Notes under the pieces: generated by a model | Seen by the model: only the letters and a program-made list of their open reading frames with translations | Databases searched by the model: none | Told to the model about the DNA's origin: nothing | Shown: positions 52,156 through 60,304 of the stretch, piece after piece | Layout of the letters: every line of letters starts with the position of its first letter | Numbering within the stretch: position 1 is the stretch's first letter | DNA from: an uncultured Lachnospiraceae bacterium | Lineage (GTDB): Bacteria > Bacillota > Clostridia > Lachnospirales > Lachnospiraceae | DNA: 64,000 bases | NCBI GenBank assembly: GCA_902775485.1 | Contig: CACYMJ010000003.1 | Span: 45,258 to 109,257, forward strand | Direction: 5' to 3' | Program-made: the position numbers and the translations under genes

Positions 52156-52824
52156 ATGAAAAAGATTAAGACCGTATCAGTTTTCATGCTTGCGGCGGCA
52201 TTTGCCGTGACATTTTCGGTACATGCATTTGCACTTACCGGGGGCGGCGGAGCAAGTATTCCCGGTGTCGGGATACTTACATCGGTTGTTCCGTGCCCTG
52301 TTTCGAGTGTGACGATAAATACCGCAACGGAGCAGGTGATCGCGTATGACCTTCAGGGTAAGCCCATACAGGTTTTTGCATGCTCAACGGGAAAGCACGG
52401 AAATACAGTTGTCGGAACTTACAAGACAACTAATTATTATGACTGGCACTTGATGAACGGCGGTGTCTATTCCAGATATGCGGTCAGGTTCAACAATCAT
52501 GAGCTTATGCACTCGGTTCCGTATTACCGCCATTCGCCCGACTCTCTTGAATACAGGCAGTTTAACAAGCTCGGATCTCCGGCATCAGCGGGATGCTGCA
52601 GAATGGCACTTGCAGATGCGAAATGGATATACGACAACACCGTACCGGGAACTGTAGTAAATGTCGTAAAGGACCCGAATCTTGTGTATCCTCTTACACG
52701 CCCGATCATAAGAGTTGATGAGACCAATACGGCAACACGCGGATGGGATCCTACGGATACGGATCCGAGATCGCCGTATAATGCGATGCAGCCGGGTGCG
52801 GCAGCTGCCGACCAGTTTATGTGA
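52156..52824 (+). CDS. L,D-transpeptidase (YkuD) with signal peptide
   Basis: 222 residues. The signal peptide spans ~1-28 (MLAAAFAVTFSVHAFA). The YkuD domain starts VSSVTINTATEQVIAYDLQG, and its active site is the His in HELMHSVPYYR (~115) together with SPASAGCCRMALADAKWIYD (~140-159), where S-x-G-C-x-R holds the catalytic Cys. It forms 3-3 cross-links or attaches proteins in peptidoglycan outside the membrane. A Pro/Asn-rich end follows. Ribosome binding site AGAGAGG. Single gene. Confidence 0.9.
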   Translation: MKKIKTVSVFMLAAAFAVTFSVHAFALTGGGGASIPGVGILTSVVPCPVSSVTINTATEQVIAYDLQGKPIQVFACSTGKHGNTVVGTYKTTNYYDWHLMNGGVYSRYAVRFNNHELMHSVPYYRHSPDSLEYRQFNKLGSPASAGCCRMALADAKWIYDNTVPGTVVNVVKDPNLVYPLTRPIIRVDETNTATRGWDPTDTDPRSPYNAMQPGAAAADQFM

Positions 52825-52891
52825 TATAAACTGTAACATACGTAAAAACAGGGACCTGCCGATGCGCGGGTCCTTTGATTTGGACAGGGTG

Positions 52892-52920
52892 TTGACAATA
52901 CGGGCGGCCTGTTATATACT
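52892..52920 (+). promoter_or_regulatory. Aromatic operon promoter
   Basis: TTGACA (52892-52897), 17-bp spacer, TATACT (52915-52920), 43 bases before the DAHP synthase start. No T-box or tryptophan-type attenuator is visible in the short leader. Confidence 0.8.
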
Positions 52921-52963
52921 TTAGCAGTTAAAAGCGTTAAAGCGCGAAAGTGAGGAAACAAAA

Positions 52964-53974
52964 ATGATCATTATCTTAAAACCGAATGCCGACGAACAGA
53001 AGTACAAACGGCTTGAAAAATGGATAAAGGAGGATCTCGGACTGGAGATCCATTACAGCCGCGGTGAGAAATCCACCATCCTCGGTCTCGTCGGTGACAC
53101 ATCAAAGGTCGATATAGACGCGGTCAGTGCACTTGACATAGTCGAAAACGTAAAGCGCATCCAGGAACCGTATAAGGCGGCAAACAGAAAGTTTCACCCG
53201 CTGGATACCGTCATAACGGTAGGAGATGTGAAGATCGGCGGAGGAAATTTCGTAAAGATCGCCGGCCCCTGCTCGGTCGAGACGATCGACCAGATCACGG
53301 GAATAGCAAAGGATGTCAAGGCAGCGGGCGCACACATGCTTCGCGGCGGCGCATTCAAGCCAAGGACTTCGCCGTATGCTTTCCAGGGACTCGGGAAAAC
53401 GGGAATAGAGTATCTGCTTGAAGCCAAGAAGGCAACAGGTCTTCCGATAGTAACGGAGATCATGGAACTGACAGATCTTGATCTGTTTGACGAAGTTGAC
53501 GTCATTCAGGTCGGCGCGAGAAACATGCAGAACTTCAGACTGCTCAAGGAACTCGGAACGATAGACAAACCGATCCTGTTAAAGCGCGGTCTTGCAAATA
53601 CGGTCGCGGAACTGCTCATGAGCGCCGAGTACATCATGGCCGGAGGAAACGAAAAGGTCATTTTGTGCGAGCGCGGTATCAGAACATTTGAGACATCCAC
53701 GAGAAACAGCCTTGATATTTCGGTCATACCCGTACTCAAGGAAAAGACCCATCTTCCCGTCATCGTGGATCCTTCGCATTCAACCGGTTTTTCAAAGTAC
53801 GTAAAGGATGTCACATATGCCGCAACGGCAGCGGGCGCTGACGGTATCATCGTTGAGGTTCATAACGATCCCGAGAACGCATGGTGCGATGGACAGCAAT
53901 CGATCACACCCGAGGCTTTTGCAAAGATCTCGGTCGGAATGGATAAGATCAGAGAGGTCGTGACGAATCTGTGA
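52964..53974 (+). CDS. aroF: 3-deoxy-7-phosphoheptulonate synthase (DAHP synthase, type I-beta)
   Basis: 336 residues. A short N-terminal ferredoxin-like regulatory domain (~1-70; MIIILKPNADEQKY, HYSRGEKSTILGLVG) precedes the barrel: KIAGPCSVETIDQ (~100), MLRGGAFKPRTSPYAFQG (~125), QVGARNMQNFRLL (~180), LCERGIRTFE and PVIVDPSHSTGFSKYV (~265). It condenses phosphoenolpyruvate with erythrose 4-phosphate, the entry step of the shikimate pathway. The N-terminal domain in this class often confers feedback inhibition by an aromatic amino acid. First gene of a five-gene aromatic operon. Confidence 0.95.
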   Translation: MIIILKPNADEQKYKRLEKWIKEDLGLEIHYSRGEKSTILGLVGDTSKVDIDAVSALDIVENVKRIQEPYKAANRKFHPLDTVITVGDVKIGGGNFVKIAGPCSVETIDQITGIAKDVKAAGAHMLRGGAFKPRTSPYAFQGLGKTGIEYLLEAKKATGLPIVTEIMELTDLDLFDEVDVIQVGARNMQNFRLLKELGTIDKPILLKRGLANTVAELLMSAEYIMAGGNEKVILCERGIRTFETSTRNSLDISVIPVLKEKTHLPVIVDPSHSTGFSKYVKDVTYAATAAGADGIIVEVHNDPENAWCDGQQSITPEAFAKISVGMDKIREVVTNL

Positions 53975-54828
53975 AAGCAATAGGAATAATAGGCCTTGGC
54001 CTTATCGGGGGATCGATGGCAAAAGCCATAACCAAACATACCGATTGTAAAGTCTATGCATCAAACAGGACCGCAAAAACGGTTGAGGATGCCATTGCGG
54101 ACGGTACGGTTTCCGGAAAACTTGAGGAGCATTTTGACGAGATAGATATGCTGCTTGTCGCGCTTTATCCGGCTGATGTCGTAAGAGTCATACTTGAGAT
54201 TGCACCGAAGCTTCCGAAGGGATGTATAGTTATCGACTGTACCGGCGTAAAGACGGTGATAAACAGGGAACTGTCGGAAAAACTTGCATCGATGGACCTT
54301 TGCTTTATCGGTGGACATCCGATGGCAGGCAAGGAAGTGGCCGGATATACGAATGCCTGCGATGATCTGTATGAGGGAGCCTCGATGATATTGTGCCGGG
54401 ATAAATATACCGATGATGAGGCAATGCATGCTGCTGAGGAATTTTTCCCGAAACTCGGATTTTCACAGGTTAAGGTAACGACACCGGAAGAGCATGACAG
54501 CGTGATCGCATACACATCACAGCTGGCCCATGTTGTTTCATCGGCATATATCAAGAGTCCGACTCTTGAGAAAAGATACGGATTCTCGGCGGGATCATTT
54601 AAGGATATGACAAGAGTTGCCAAACTGAATGAGGAAATGTGGGCGGATCTGTTCATGGCAAACGACAATGCACTTGTTTCCGAGATCGATCATATAGTCG
54701 GACATCTTATGGAATTCGCCAATGCGATAGATGCACATGACCGCGACAGGCTTGTTTCGCTCCTTCGCGAGGGACGTATAAGAAAAGAAGAAGACACACA
54801 AAAGGAACAGTCTACGGATAAACGATAG
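53971..54828 (+). CDS. tyrA: Prephenate dehydrogenase
   Basis: 285 residues. The NAD-binding motif GIIGLGLIGGSMAKAI (~4-19) is followed by VIDCTGVKTVI, GGHPMAGKEVAGYTNA (~111-126) with the conserved HPMAG motif, and the helical dimerisation domain (SQLAHVVSSAYIKS; SFKDMTRVAKLNEEMWADLF, ~210-229). It converts prephenate to 4-hydroxyphenylpyruvate for tyrosine. No ACT domain is attached. GTG 53971 overlaps the aroF stop (GTGA). Confidence 0.93.
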   Translation: MKAIGIIGLGLIGGSMAKAITKHTDCKVYASNRTAKTVEDAIADGTVSGKLEEHFDEIDMLLVALYPADVVRVILEIAPKLPKGCIVIDCTGVKTVINRELSEKLASMDLCFIGGHPMAGKEVAGYTNACDDLYEGASMILCRDKYTDDEAMHAAEEFFPKLGFSQVKVTTPEEHDSVIAYTSQLAHVVSSAYIKSPTLEKRYGFSAGSFKDMTRVAKLNEEMWADLFMANDNALVSEIDHIVGHLMEFANAIDAHDRDRLVSLLREGRIRKEEDTQKEQSTDKR

Positions 54829-56115
54829 ATGGATATTATTCTGAAAAAAGGAACCGCAAGGCAAAACCGCGTCGAGGCGATATCGTCGAAATCATATGTG
54901 CACAGACTGCTTATAGCAGCATCCCTGTGCGATCGTCCTGTCAGTGTCAGGACGAATATCGTCTCGAAAGACATGGAAGCAACGATGAATGCCGTAAAGA
55001 AGATAAAAGAGGCGGGCCCGAATATAATAGACTGTAATGAGAGCGGGTCTACCGCAAGATTTATACTGCCCCTGGCAGCGCTTTTATCTCCGGGTTCAAC
55101 GCTTACGGGTTCGGGAAAGCTTCCCGAGCGTCCGATGGGACCGCTTTGCGATGTGCTAAAAAGCGCCGGAGTTGATGTTTCCGATGACCATCTTCCGATA
55201 ACCGTAAACGGAAAACCTCATGCGGGAATATATGAGATCGCCGGAAACGTATCATCGCAGTTCATATCCGGACTGCTGTTCATGCTCCCTCTTCTTGAAG
55301 GAGATTCCCATCTTGTGATAAAGGGAGATCTTGAATCTGCCGCTTACGTTGACATGACAACGGATGTCCTGTCACGCTTTGGCATCAGGATCAGAAAAAC
55401 AGAAGACGGTTTTGACATTCCGGGATCGCAAAGATATGAATATATGGAAGAGGGCACCGAGATAGCCGCTGAGGGCGACTGGTCAAACGGTGCATATCTT
55501 ATGACGATAGGAACGCTCGGCTGCGGCAGGGTTTTTGACTGCCTTACGGTTACGGGACTTGACCCCGCCTCCATACAGGGAGACCGTGAAGTTATCGATA
55601 TATTTAAGCAGTTCGGGATCACGGTAAACGTCGATAGCAGTCCTACAGAAAAGGGAGCGGATATTACAGTTACAGGCGCTCCTGAGCATCCCGTCAACAT
55701 ACAGTGTTCGCAGATCCCGGATCTTGTTCCGGCTCTTGCTGTTATAGCGGCATTTACGGAAGGCGACAGCATTTTCGGCAATATCGGAAGGCTTCGCATG
55801 AAGGAATGTGACAGGGTCGAAGCCGTAAAGTCTATGCTGAATGCCATAGGAGTTGAGGTTGACATAACTCGAGACGGCGATATTGAGAACATGACTGTAC
55901 ACGGCAGGAGACGCGAGAGTTTTTCCGGTCTTTCAAGCGATGAACCGGTGAGGGTGGATTCATGCAACGACCACCGTATCGCAATGGCGGCCGCAGCGAT
56001 CGCTTTTGCCGTTGACCGGCCGGTGCTGATAAAGGATGCAATGGCTGTCGACAAATCATATCCCGGTTTTTACGAAGTGATCGAAAAACTGGGAATGGAT
56101 CATGAAGGAGTATGA
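54829..56115 (+). CDS. aroA: 3-phosphoshikimate 1-carboxyvinyltransferase (EPSP synthase)
   Basis: 428 residues. ISSKSYVHRLLIAASLC (~19-35) is the substrate-binding start, ESGSTARFILPLAALL (~66-81) and LPERPMGPLCDVLKSAG (~95) follow, SSQFISGLLFMLPLL marks the second half, and the closing RVDSCNDHRIAMAAAAIAF (~370-388) carries active-site residues. It joins shikimate 3-phosphate with phosphoenolpyruvate. The classical glyphosate-binding region has Ala-Arg (STARF) rather than the Thr-Ala-x-x-Pro details that I could classify with confidence. ATG 54829 directly follows the tyrA stop. Confidence 0.95.
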   Translation: MDIILKKGTARQNRVEAISSKSYVHRLLIAASLCDRPVSVRTNIVSKDMEATMNAVKKIKEAGPNIIDCNESGSTARFILPLAALLSPGSTLTGSGKLPERPMGPLCDVLKSAGVDVSDDHLPITVNGKPHAGIYEIAGNVSSQFISGLLFMLPLLEGDSHLVIKGDLESAAYVDMTTDVLSRFGIRIRKTEDGFDIPGSQRYEYMEEGTEIAAEGDWSNGAYLMTIGTLGCGRVFDCLTVTGLDPASIQGDREVIDIFKQFGITVNVDSSPTEKGADITVTGAPEHPVNIQCSQIPDLVPALAVIAAFTEGDSIFGNIGRLRMKECDRVEAVKSMLNAIGVEVDITRDGDIENMTVHGRRRESFSGLSSDEPVRVDSCNDHRIAMAAAAIAFAVDRPVLIKDAMAVDKSYPGFYEVIEKLGMDHEGV

Positions 56116-56116
56116 A

Positions 56117-57181
56117 ATGTCGTTCACACTCGGAAAAAACGTAAAAATGACCGTAAGCGGTGCATCGCATTCGGAGTCCATAGACGTTCGTATCGAGGGA
56201 CTTACTGCAGGTGAGGTTATAGACCTTGATGCTGTCAGGGAGCTTCTGCTTAGGCGTCAGGGCGGAAATGCGGTATATACAACGGCCCGGAAGGAGAAGG
56301 ACGAGCCGGTGATCATATCGGGGATGTCGGGAAATACTCTTACGGGTGAGCCGCTTATCGCAAAGTTTATTAACGAAAATGCCAGATCCGGCGACTATAA
56401 GAAGATGCGAAAGATCCCGAGACCGTCACATGCGGATTATGTCGCACATGTAAAATACGGCGATAGTATCGATATGTCGGGCGGAGGATTCTTCTCGGGA
56501 AGGATGACTCTTCCGATGTGCTTTGCCGGGGCGGTATGCATGCAGATATTAAAAAAACGCGGAGTCGGTATTGCCGCACATATTCTTCAGACCGGAGATG
56601 CTTTTGATGACAGGTTCGATCCGGTATCGCAGGATCTGCAGCCTTATGCGGCGCATGTTCTGCCGGTGCTGTCAGCCGAAGCAGGGGATAAGATGATCGC
56701 GTGTATGGAAGATGCCGCCTCACACGGCGATTCTGTCGGCGGATGCGTTGAATGCAAGGTTACCGGGATCGCTGCCGGATACGGAGATCCGATATATGAC
56801 AGTGTTGAATCGGTACTTTCCTTTGCAATGTTCGGTATTCCCGCGATCAAGGGAATAGAGTTCGGCGAGGGATTCGGAGTCTGCTCCGATCACGGATCGT
56901 CAAGCAATGACCCGTTTCGTATCAGGGACGGAGCGGTAACATGTCTTACCAATAATTCGGGCGGCATACAGGGAGGGATCACAAACGGTATGCCGGTCAT
57001 ATTCAGGGTCGCGGTAAAGCCGACGCCGTCAATATACAAGCCGCAGCTGTCCGTAAATCTCGAGACGATGGAAGACTGCGAACTGGTGATAGAGGGAAGA
57101 CACGATGCCTGCATAGTACCGCGCGTCGTGCCGTGCGTTGAGGCTATGACGGCCCTTGTGATGGCAGATCTGATGCTTTGA
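56117..57181 (+). CDS. aroC: Chorismate synthase
   Basis: 354 residues. The protein opens FTLGKNVKMTVSGASHSESI (~3-22), a variant of the usual GESHG start. Later motifs: RQGGNAVYTTARKEKDEPVI (~45-64), RPSHADYVAHVKYG (~103), GGGFFSGRMTLPMCFAG (~124), GDSVGGCVECKVTG (~205) and RDGAVTCLTNNSGGIQGGI (~270). It removes phosphate from EPSP to give chorismate and needs reduced FMN. ATG 56117 was chosen because GGAG lies 6 bases upstream. The aroA and aroC genes are separated by one base. Confidence 0.95.
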   Translation: MSFTLGKNVKMTVSGASHSESIDVRIEGLTAGEVIDLDAVRELLLRRQGGNAVYTTARKEKDEPVIISGMSGNTLTGEPLIAKFINENARSGDYKKMRKIPRPSHADYVAHVKYGDSIDMSGGGFFSGRMTLPMCFAGAVCMQILKKRGVGIAAHILQTGDAFDDRFDPVSQDLQPYAAHVLPVLSAEAGDKMIACMEDAASHGDSVGGCVECKVTGIAAGYGDPIYDSVESVLSFAMFGIPAIKGIEFGEGFGVCSDHGSSSNDPFRIRDGAVTCLTNNSGGIQGGITNGMPVIFRVAVKPTPSIYKPQLSVNLETMEDCELVIEGRHDACIVPRVVPCVEAMTALVMADLML

Positions 57182-57218
57182 GGTTATACCGGTTTTGCCC
57201 GGGGATCATGAGGATAAC

Positions 57219-58985
57219 ATGGGAAACAGGAATGGTAAAAATGACAGATACGGTCTTGTAGGGGAGAAGCTCGGCCACAGTTTTTCGCCGCTTCTTCATG
57301 CGCAGTTTGCATCTTATGAATACAGGCTCATTGAGGTCGACGGCAGCAGTATAGACGATTTTTTCAAAAAGGCTGATTTTGACGGAGTCAATGTTACGAT
57401 ACCGTACAAGGAAAAAGCGATGCACTATTGCCGTGCGGATGAGAACGCGTCGGCAATAGGGTGTGTAAATACGCTTGTAAATACAACCGAAGGGTTAATG
57501 GGGTATAACACGGATACTTACGGCTTCGAGTATATGGCACGGCGCGCCGGGATTGATTTCGGAGGCAGGACCGTTGCGATACTCGGCAGCGGCGGAACGT
57601 GCAGGACAGCCGCGTATACGGCTGCAAGACTCGGCTCATCCCAGATCACGGTAGTATCAAGAGATCCGAAAAACATGGGCATGGCGCTTGCATGTCCGGT
57701 CAGGTACGTATCATATACCGATCGTTTTGATGATTGCGAGATACTGATAAATACGACGCCGGTAGGTATGTATCCCGAAATAAAAGGCATTCCGATAGAC
57801 ATAAATAATGGTTATGTTAACCTAAAAGCTGTCATTGATGTAATATATAATCCGCTTACAACACGACTGGTTTACAGGGCAAAAAAACGCGGGATAGCAG
57901 CTACATGCGGCCTGCCGATGCTTGTTGCCCAGGGATTTTTTGCATCAAAGCTCTTTAAGGGAAAAAACCTCGGCGCAGATCCCGTGGGAACACTGAAGGA
58001 ATCGGACAGAAAAAAGATAGAGGATGTGATAGGCTATATCACACAGACTTCCGGAAACATCGTGCTTACGGGCATGCCCGGCAGCGGAAAATCAACGGTT
58101 GGAAAGCTTCTGGCGCAAAAGTGCGGTTTGAAGTTTGTCGATACCGATGAGATATTCGAAAAGGATAACGGGATCAGCCCTTCAAAGTGCATTAAGGAAC
58201 AGGGGGAGAGTGCTTTCAGGGCGCTTGAGAAGGATGCTGTTGCACAGGCTGCATTAAAGGGCGGCAGAGTGATCGCGACCGGCGGAGGCGTAGTGCTCGA
58301 CCCGGAGAATATCGAACTTCTGGCTCTTAACGGTACGATTGTTTATCTACACAGAAAACTATCGGAACTTGCAACGGGAGGCAGACCGCTGTCAAAGGGA
58401 AAAGAGAATCTGAAAGCCATGTATTATCTGAGGCTTCCGATATATCTGTCAAATGCCGACCTGTCTGTGGTTGTTAAGGATGGAGTGGCAAAAACCGTTG
58501 ATGAGGTGATCGCCGGTTTACATAATCAGGGCAGAAGAAAACTGCATCTGCTCATTGTTAACGGCCCGAATCTTAATATGCTCGGAATAAGAGAACCGGA
58601 TCTGTATGGCCGCGAAACCTATGCGGACCTGATAAACCTGTGCAGAGAAAAAGCCGGAGAGCTCGGTGTTGAAGTGGAGTTTTTCCAGAGTAATCACGAG
58701 GGGGAACTGGTTGACATAATACAGCAATCATACGGCGTAACCGACGGCATAGTGATCAATCCCGGGGCATACACGCATACATCGGTCGCTCTTCTTGACG
58801 CATTAAAAAGCGTCGGGATTCCGACGATAGAGGTGCATATAACGGATGTTGACAGCAGGGAAGAGTTCAGACGGATCAGTTATATCCGTTCCGCAGCCCT
58901 GCAGACGATAGCAGGGCACGGACTTGCCGGATATACCGAAGCCATGGAAAAGCTTACTGAGCATTTGAACGGCCCGGATCTTTGA
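57219..58985 (+). CDS. aroEKQ: Trifunctional shikimate dehydrogenase - shikimate kinase - 3-dehydroquinate dehydratase II
   Basis: 588 residues with three complete enzymes in series. AroE (~1-265): GLVGEKLGHSFSPLLHAQF, VNVTIPYKEKAMHYC (catalytic Lys ~64), GYNTDTYGFEYM and the NADP motif VAILGSGGTCRTAAYTAA. AroK (~285-435): LTGMPGSGKSTVGKLLAQKC, FVDTDEIFEKD, GESAFRALEKDAV, ATGGGVVLD and GGRPLSKGKENL. AroQ (~443-588): LLIVNGPNLNMLGIREPDLY, FFQSNHEGELVDIIQ, INPGAYTHTSVALLDAL and EVHITDVDSREEFRRIS. The chain covers dehydration of 3-dehydroquinate, reduction to shikimate and its phosphorylation. ATG 57219 has GAGG 5 bases upstream. AroB is not in this window. The 3' end overlaps the convergent riboflavin transporter gene by 32 bases. 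Confidence 0.93.
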   Translation: MGNRNGKNDRYGLVGEKLGHSFSPLLHAQFASYEYRLIEVDGSSIDDFFKKADFDGVNVTIPYKEKAMHYCRADENASAIGCVNTLVNTTEGLMGYNTDTYGFEYMARRAGIDFGGRTVAILGSGGTCRTAAYTAARLGSSQITVVSRDPKNMGMALACPVRYVSYTDRFDDCEILINTTPVGMYPEIKGIPIDINNGYVNLKAVIDVIYNPLTTRLVYRAKKRGIAATCGLPMLVAQGFFASKLFKGKNLGADPVGTLKESDRKKIEDVIGYITQTSGNIVLTGMPGSGKSTVGKLLAQKCGLKFVDTDEIFEKDNGISPSKCIKEQGESAFRALEKDAVAQAALKGGRVIATGGGVVLDPENIELLALNGTIVYLHRKLSELATGGRPLSKGKENLKAMYYLRLPIYLSNADLSVVVKDGVAKTVDEVIAGLHNQGRRKLHLLIVNGPNLNMLGIREPDLYGRETYADLINLCREKAGELGVEVEFFQSNHEGELVDIIQQSYGVTDGIVINPGAYTHTSVALLDALKSVGIPTIEVHITDVDSREEFRRISYIRSAALQTIAGHGLAGYTEAMEKLTEHLNGPDL

Positions 58986-59565
58986 GAACCCTCGTGAGAG
59001 GTTTGTATATCGGTATTGATACAAGAACACAGGCTAAGCCCTTTACAATTGTGAAGGGCATGTTGAATATGATCAGGCACTGCAGAACGTTCTTAACAGC
59101 CGGCATTATTGCCTGATATGCCGAAAGAACGACCTCTTCGGGCATATAAGCTTTGTAATAGAAGGGATATACTATCCACTGATTTGACGGGATGCTCACG
59201 ATACCCATGATGATCGCACCGATGATACCGCCTATTATGGCGGTCTTTTTCGTCTTGTTTATCTTGTAGATGAACCCGGCAGTACCTGCGAAAGCCGCAC
59301 CCAGTAGGAAGTTTGATAACTCACCGACTGTAGCTGATTTTGTGATCGCACAATGGATAAGGTTTTTGATCAGTTCGATTATTACCCCGGCAAGCGGACC
59401 GTAAGCATAAGCGCCTATAAGGGCCGGAAGGTCGGAAAAATCGAATTTGATGAACGGGGGTATCAGCATCGGGAGCGGAAAATCAAGATACTGAAGAATG
59501 ACCGATACAGCGGTCAGCATGGCAATACCTGCCATAACACGAGTTGAGATTTTTTGTTTTTGCAT
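58954..59565 (-). CDS. ribU: ECF transporter S component for riboflavin
   Basis: 203 residues with about five or six membrane segments. Typical S-component sequence: ISTRVMAGIAMLTAVSVILQ near the start, FPLPMLIPPFIKFDFSDLPALIGAYAYGP (in part IKFDFSDLPALIGAYAYGPL, ~40-59), and FLLGAAFAGTAGFIY. It binds riboflavin and needs the shared EcfA/EcfA'/EcfT module, which is not in this window. ATG 59565 has AAGGAG upstream; longer starts would run into the riboswitch. Specificity is set by the FMN riboswitch in its leader. The 3' end overlaps the aroEKQ gene by 32 bases on the opposite strand. Confidence 0.93.
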   Translation of the reverse strand: MQKQKISTRVMAGIAMLTAVSVILQYLDFPLPMLIPPFIKFDFSDLPALIGAYAYGPLAGVIIELIKNLIHCAITKSATVGELSNFLLGAAFAGTAGFIYKINKTKKTAIIGGIIGAIIMGIVSIPSNQWIVYPFYYKAYMPEEVVLSAYQAIMPAVKNVLQCLIIFNMPFTIVKGLACVLVSIPIYKPLTRVLKDPGRSNAQ

Positions 59566-59577
59566 TTTTTTGTCTCC

Positions 59578-59702
59578 TTCTTTCATCCGGACTGTACCGT
59601 CGGTTCCGGATTCATACCGGATCCACCGCACTTTATGCGGGTTGCGGACTTACAGCAGATGCTGAACACCGCCGGTCGGGAATCTCACCCTGCCTACGAA
59701 GC
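59578..59702 (-). promoter_or_regulatory. FMN riboswitch (RFN element)
   Basis: Read on the minus strand, the conserved blocks are in order: GGCAGGGTGAGATTCCCGAC, CGGCGGT, AGTCCGC, GTGGATCCGGTATGAATCCG and GACGGTACAGTCCGGATGAA. The P1 ends are CTTCG and GAAAGAAG. It lies directly in front of ribU, with the element's 3' end adjoining the ribosome binding site, so FMN probably blocks translation (or transcription) of the transporter. A TTGACA -35 on this strand is at 59740-59735. Confidence 0.95.
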
Positions 59703-59741
59703 GTCCATATAATGTTATACCTCCCTATATATAATGTCAAC

Positions 59742-59771
59742 AAAAAGGCTCCGGATCTCCGGAGCCTTTTT
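59742..59771 (-). terminator. Perfect 14-bp hairpin terminator
   Basis: AAAAAGGCTCCGGA (59742-59755) and TCCGGAGCCTTTTT (59758-59771) are exact reverse complements. It ends the small gene at 59773-59979 on the minus strand and separates it from the riboswitch. Confidence 0.9.
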
Positions 59772-59772
59772 G

Positions 59773-59979
59773 CTACGCTATATGCTTAAATGCATGGTTT
59801 ACGTTCGCCCCCGCCCAGACGATGTCGTATCCCGGTGCGTATCTGCCGGTGCTGTCATCATGTACCGTGCAGAAGTGCTTGTCGCATTCATCCATTTTAT
59901 CAAAACATTCCATCATCTCATCGAATGAAGCGAAATACAGGGTTTCCTTTCCTCTCTGTTTGATGTAAAAGTCTCTCAT
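59773..59979 (-). CDS. Small hypothetical protein, 68 aa
   Basis: Reads MRDFYIKQRGKETLYFASFD, then an acidic Met/Cys-rich helix (EMMECFDKMDECDKHFC) and a short C-terminal part (YAPGYDIVWAGANVNHAF). ATG 59979 has AAGGAAGG 6 bases upstream (GATTGG between); a longer frame starting at 60045 lacks a ribosome binding site. The gene has its own terminator. Family not recognised. An operator-like dyad lies 75 bases upstream. Confidence 0.7.
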   Translation of the reverse strand: MRDFYIKQRGKETLYFASFDEMMECFDKMDECDKHFCTVHDDSTGRYAPGYDIVWAGANVNHAFKHIA

Positions 59980-60053
59980 CCAATCCCTTCCTTTCTTTAT
60001 CTCCTCCACACAGCCGGCTCCCACGGATAAAAATGCACTCCTCATTACATTCT

Positions 60054-60090
60054 GTTGTGTCCGAAAACGTTTTCGAAAAACGGATACAAC
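60054..60090. promoter_or_regulatory. LacI-type operator-like dyad
   Basis: CGAAAACGTTTTCG (60062-60075) is a perfect palindrome with the central CG of LacI/CcpA-family sites. It sits inside a larger dyad, GTTGTGTCCG (60054-60063) and CGGATACAAC (60081-60090), with one mismatch. It lies between the divergent small gene and the BMP transporter operon. A second palindrome, ATAACATGTTAT, is at 60122-60133. No LacI gene is in the window. Confidence 0.55.
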
Positions 60091-60216
60091 TATATCTATG
60101 GTTTTGGACTGTAACCATATGATAACATGTTATTGGTAAATGTCAACAATTTCGAGGATACAAAACTGTACTTTCTGACGAACAATTAAATAACATATAG
60201 ATTTATTTATTTGCCA

Positions 60217-60245
60217 TTGACGAAACGCTTTCAACAATATATTGT
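60217..60245 (+). promoter_or_regulatory. BMP transporter promoter with a possible cre half-site
   Basis: TTGACG (60217-60222), 17-bp spacer, TATTGT (60240-60245). The spacer contains GAAACGCTTTCA (60222-60233), which partly matches the CcpA catabolite-response consensus. The leader then has TAGTCA and TGACTA as a small dyad before GGGAGG. Confidence 0.5.
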
Positions 60246-60304
60246 ATATGGGTACATTGAAATAGTCATATATTGTGACTAATTTATTTTTCGGGAGGAT
60301 GAAA

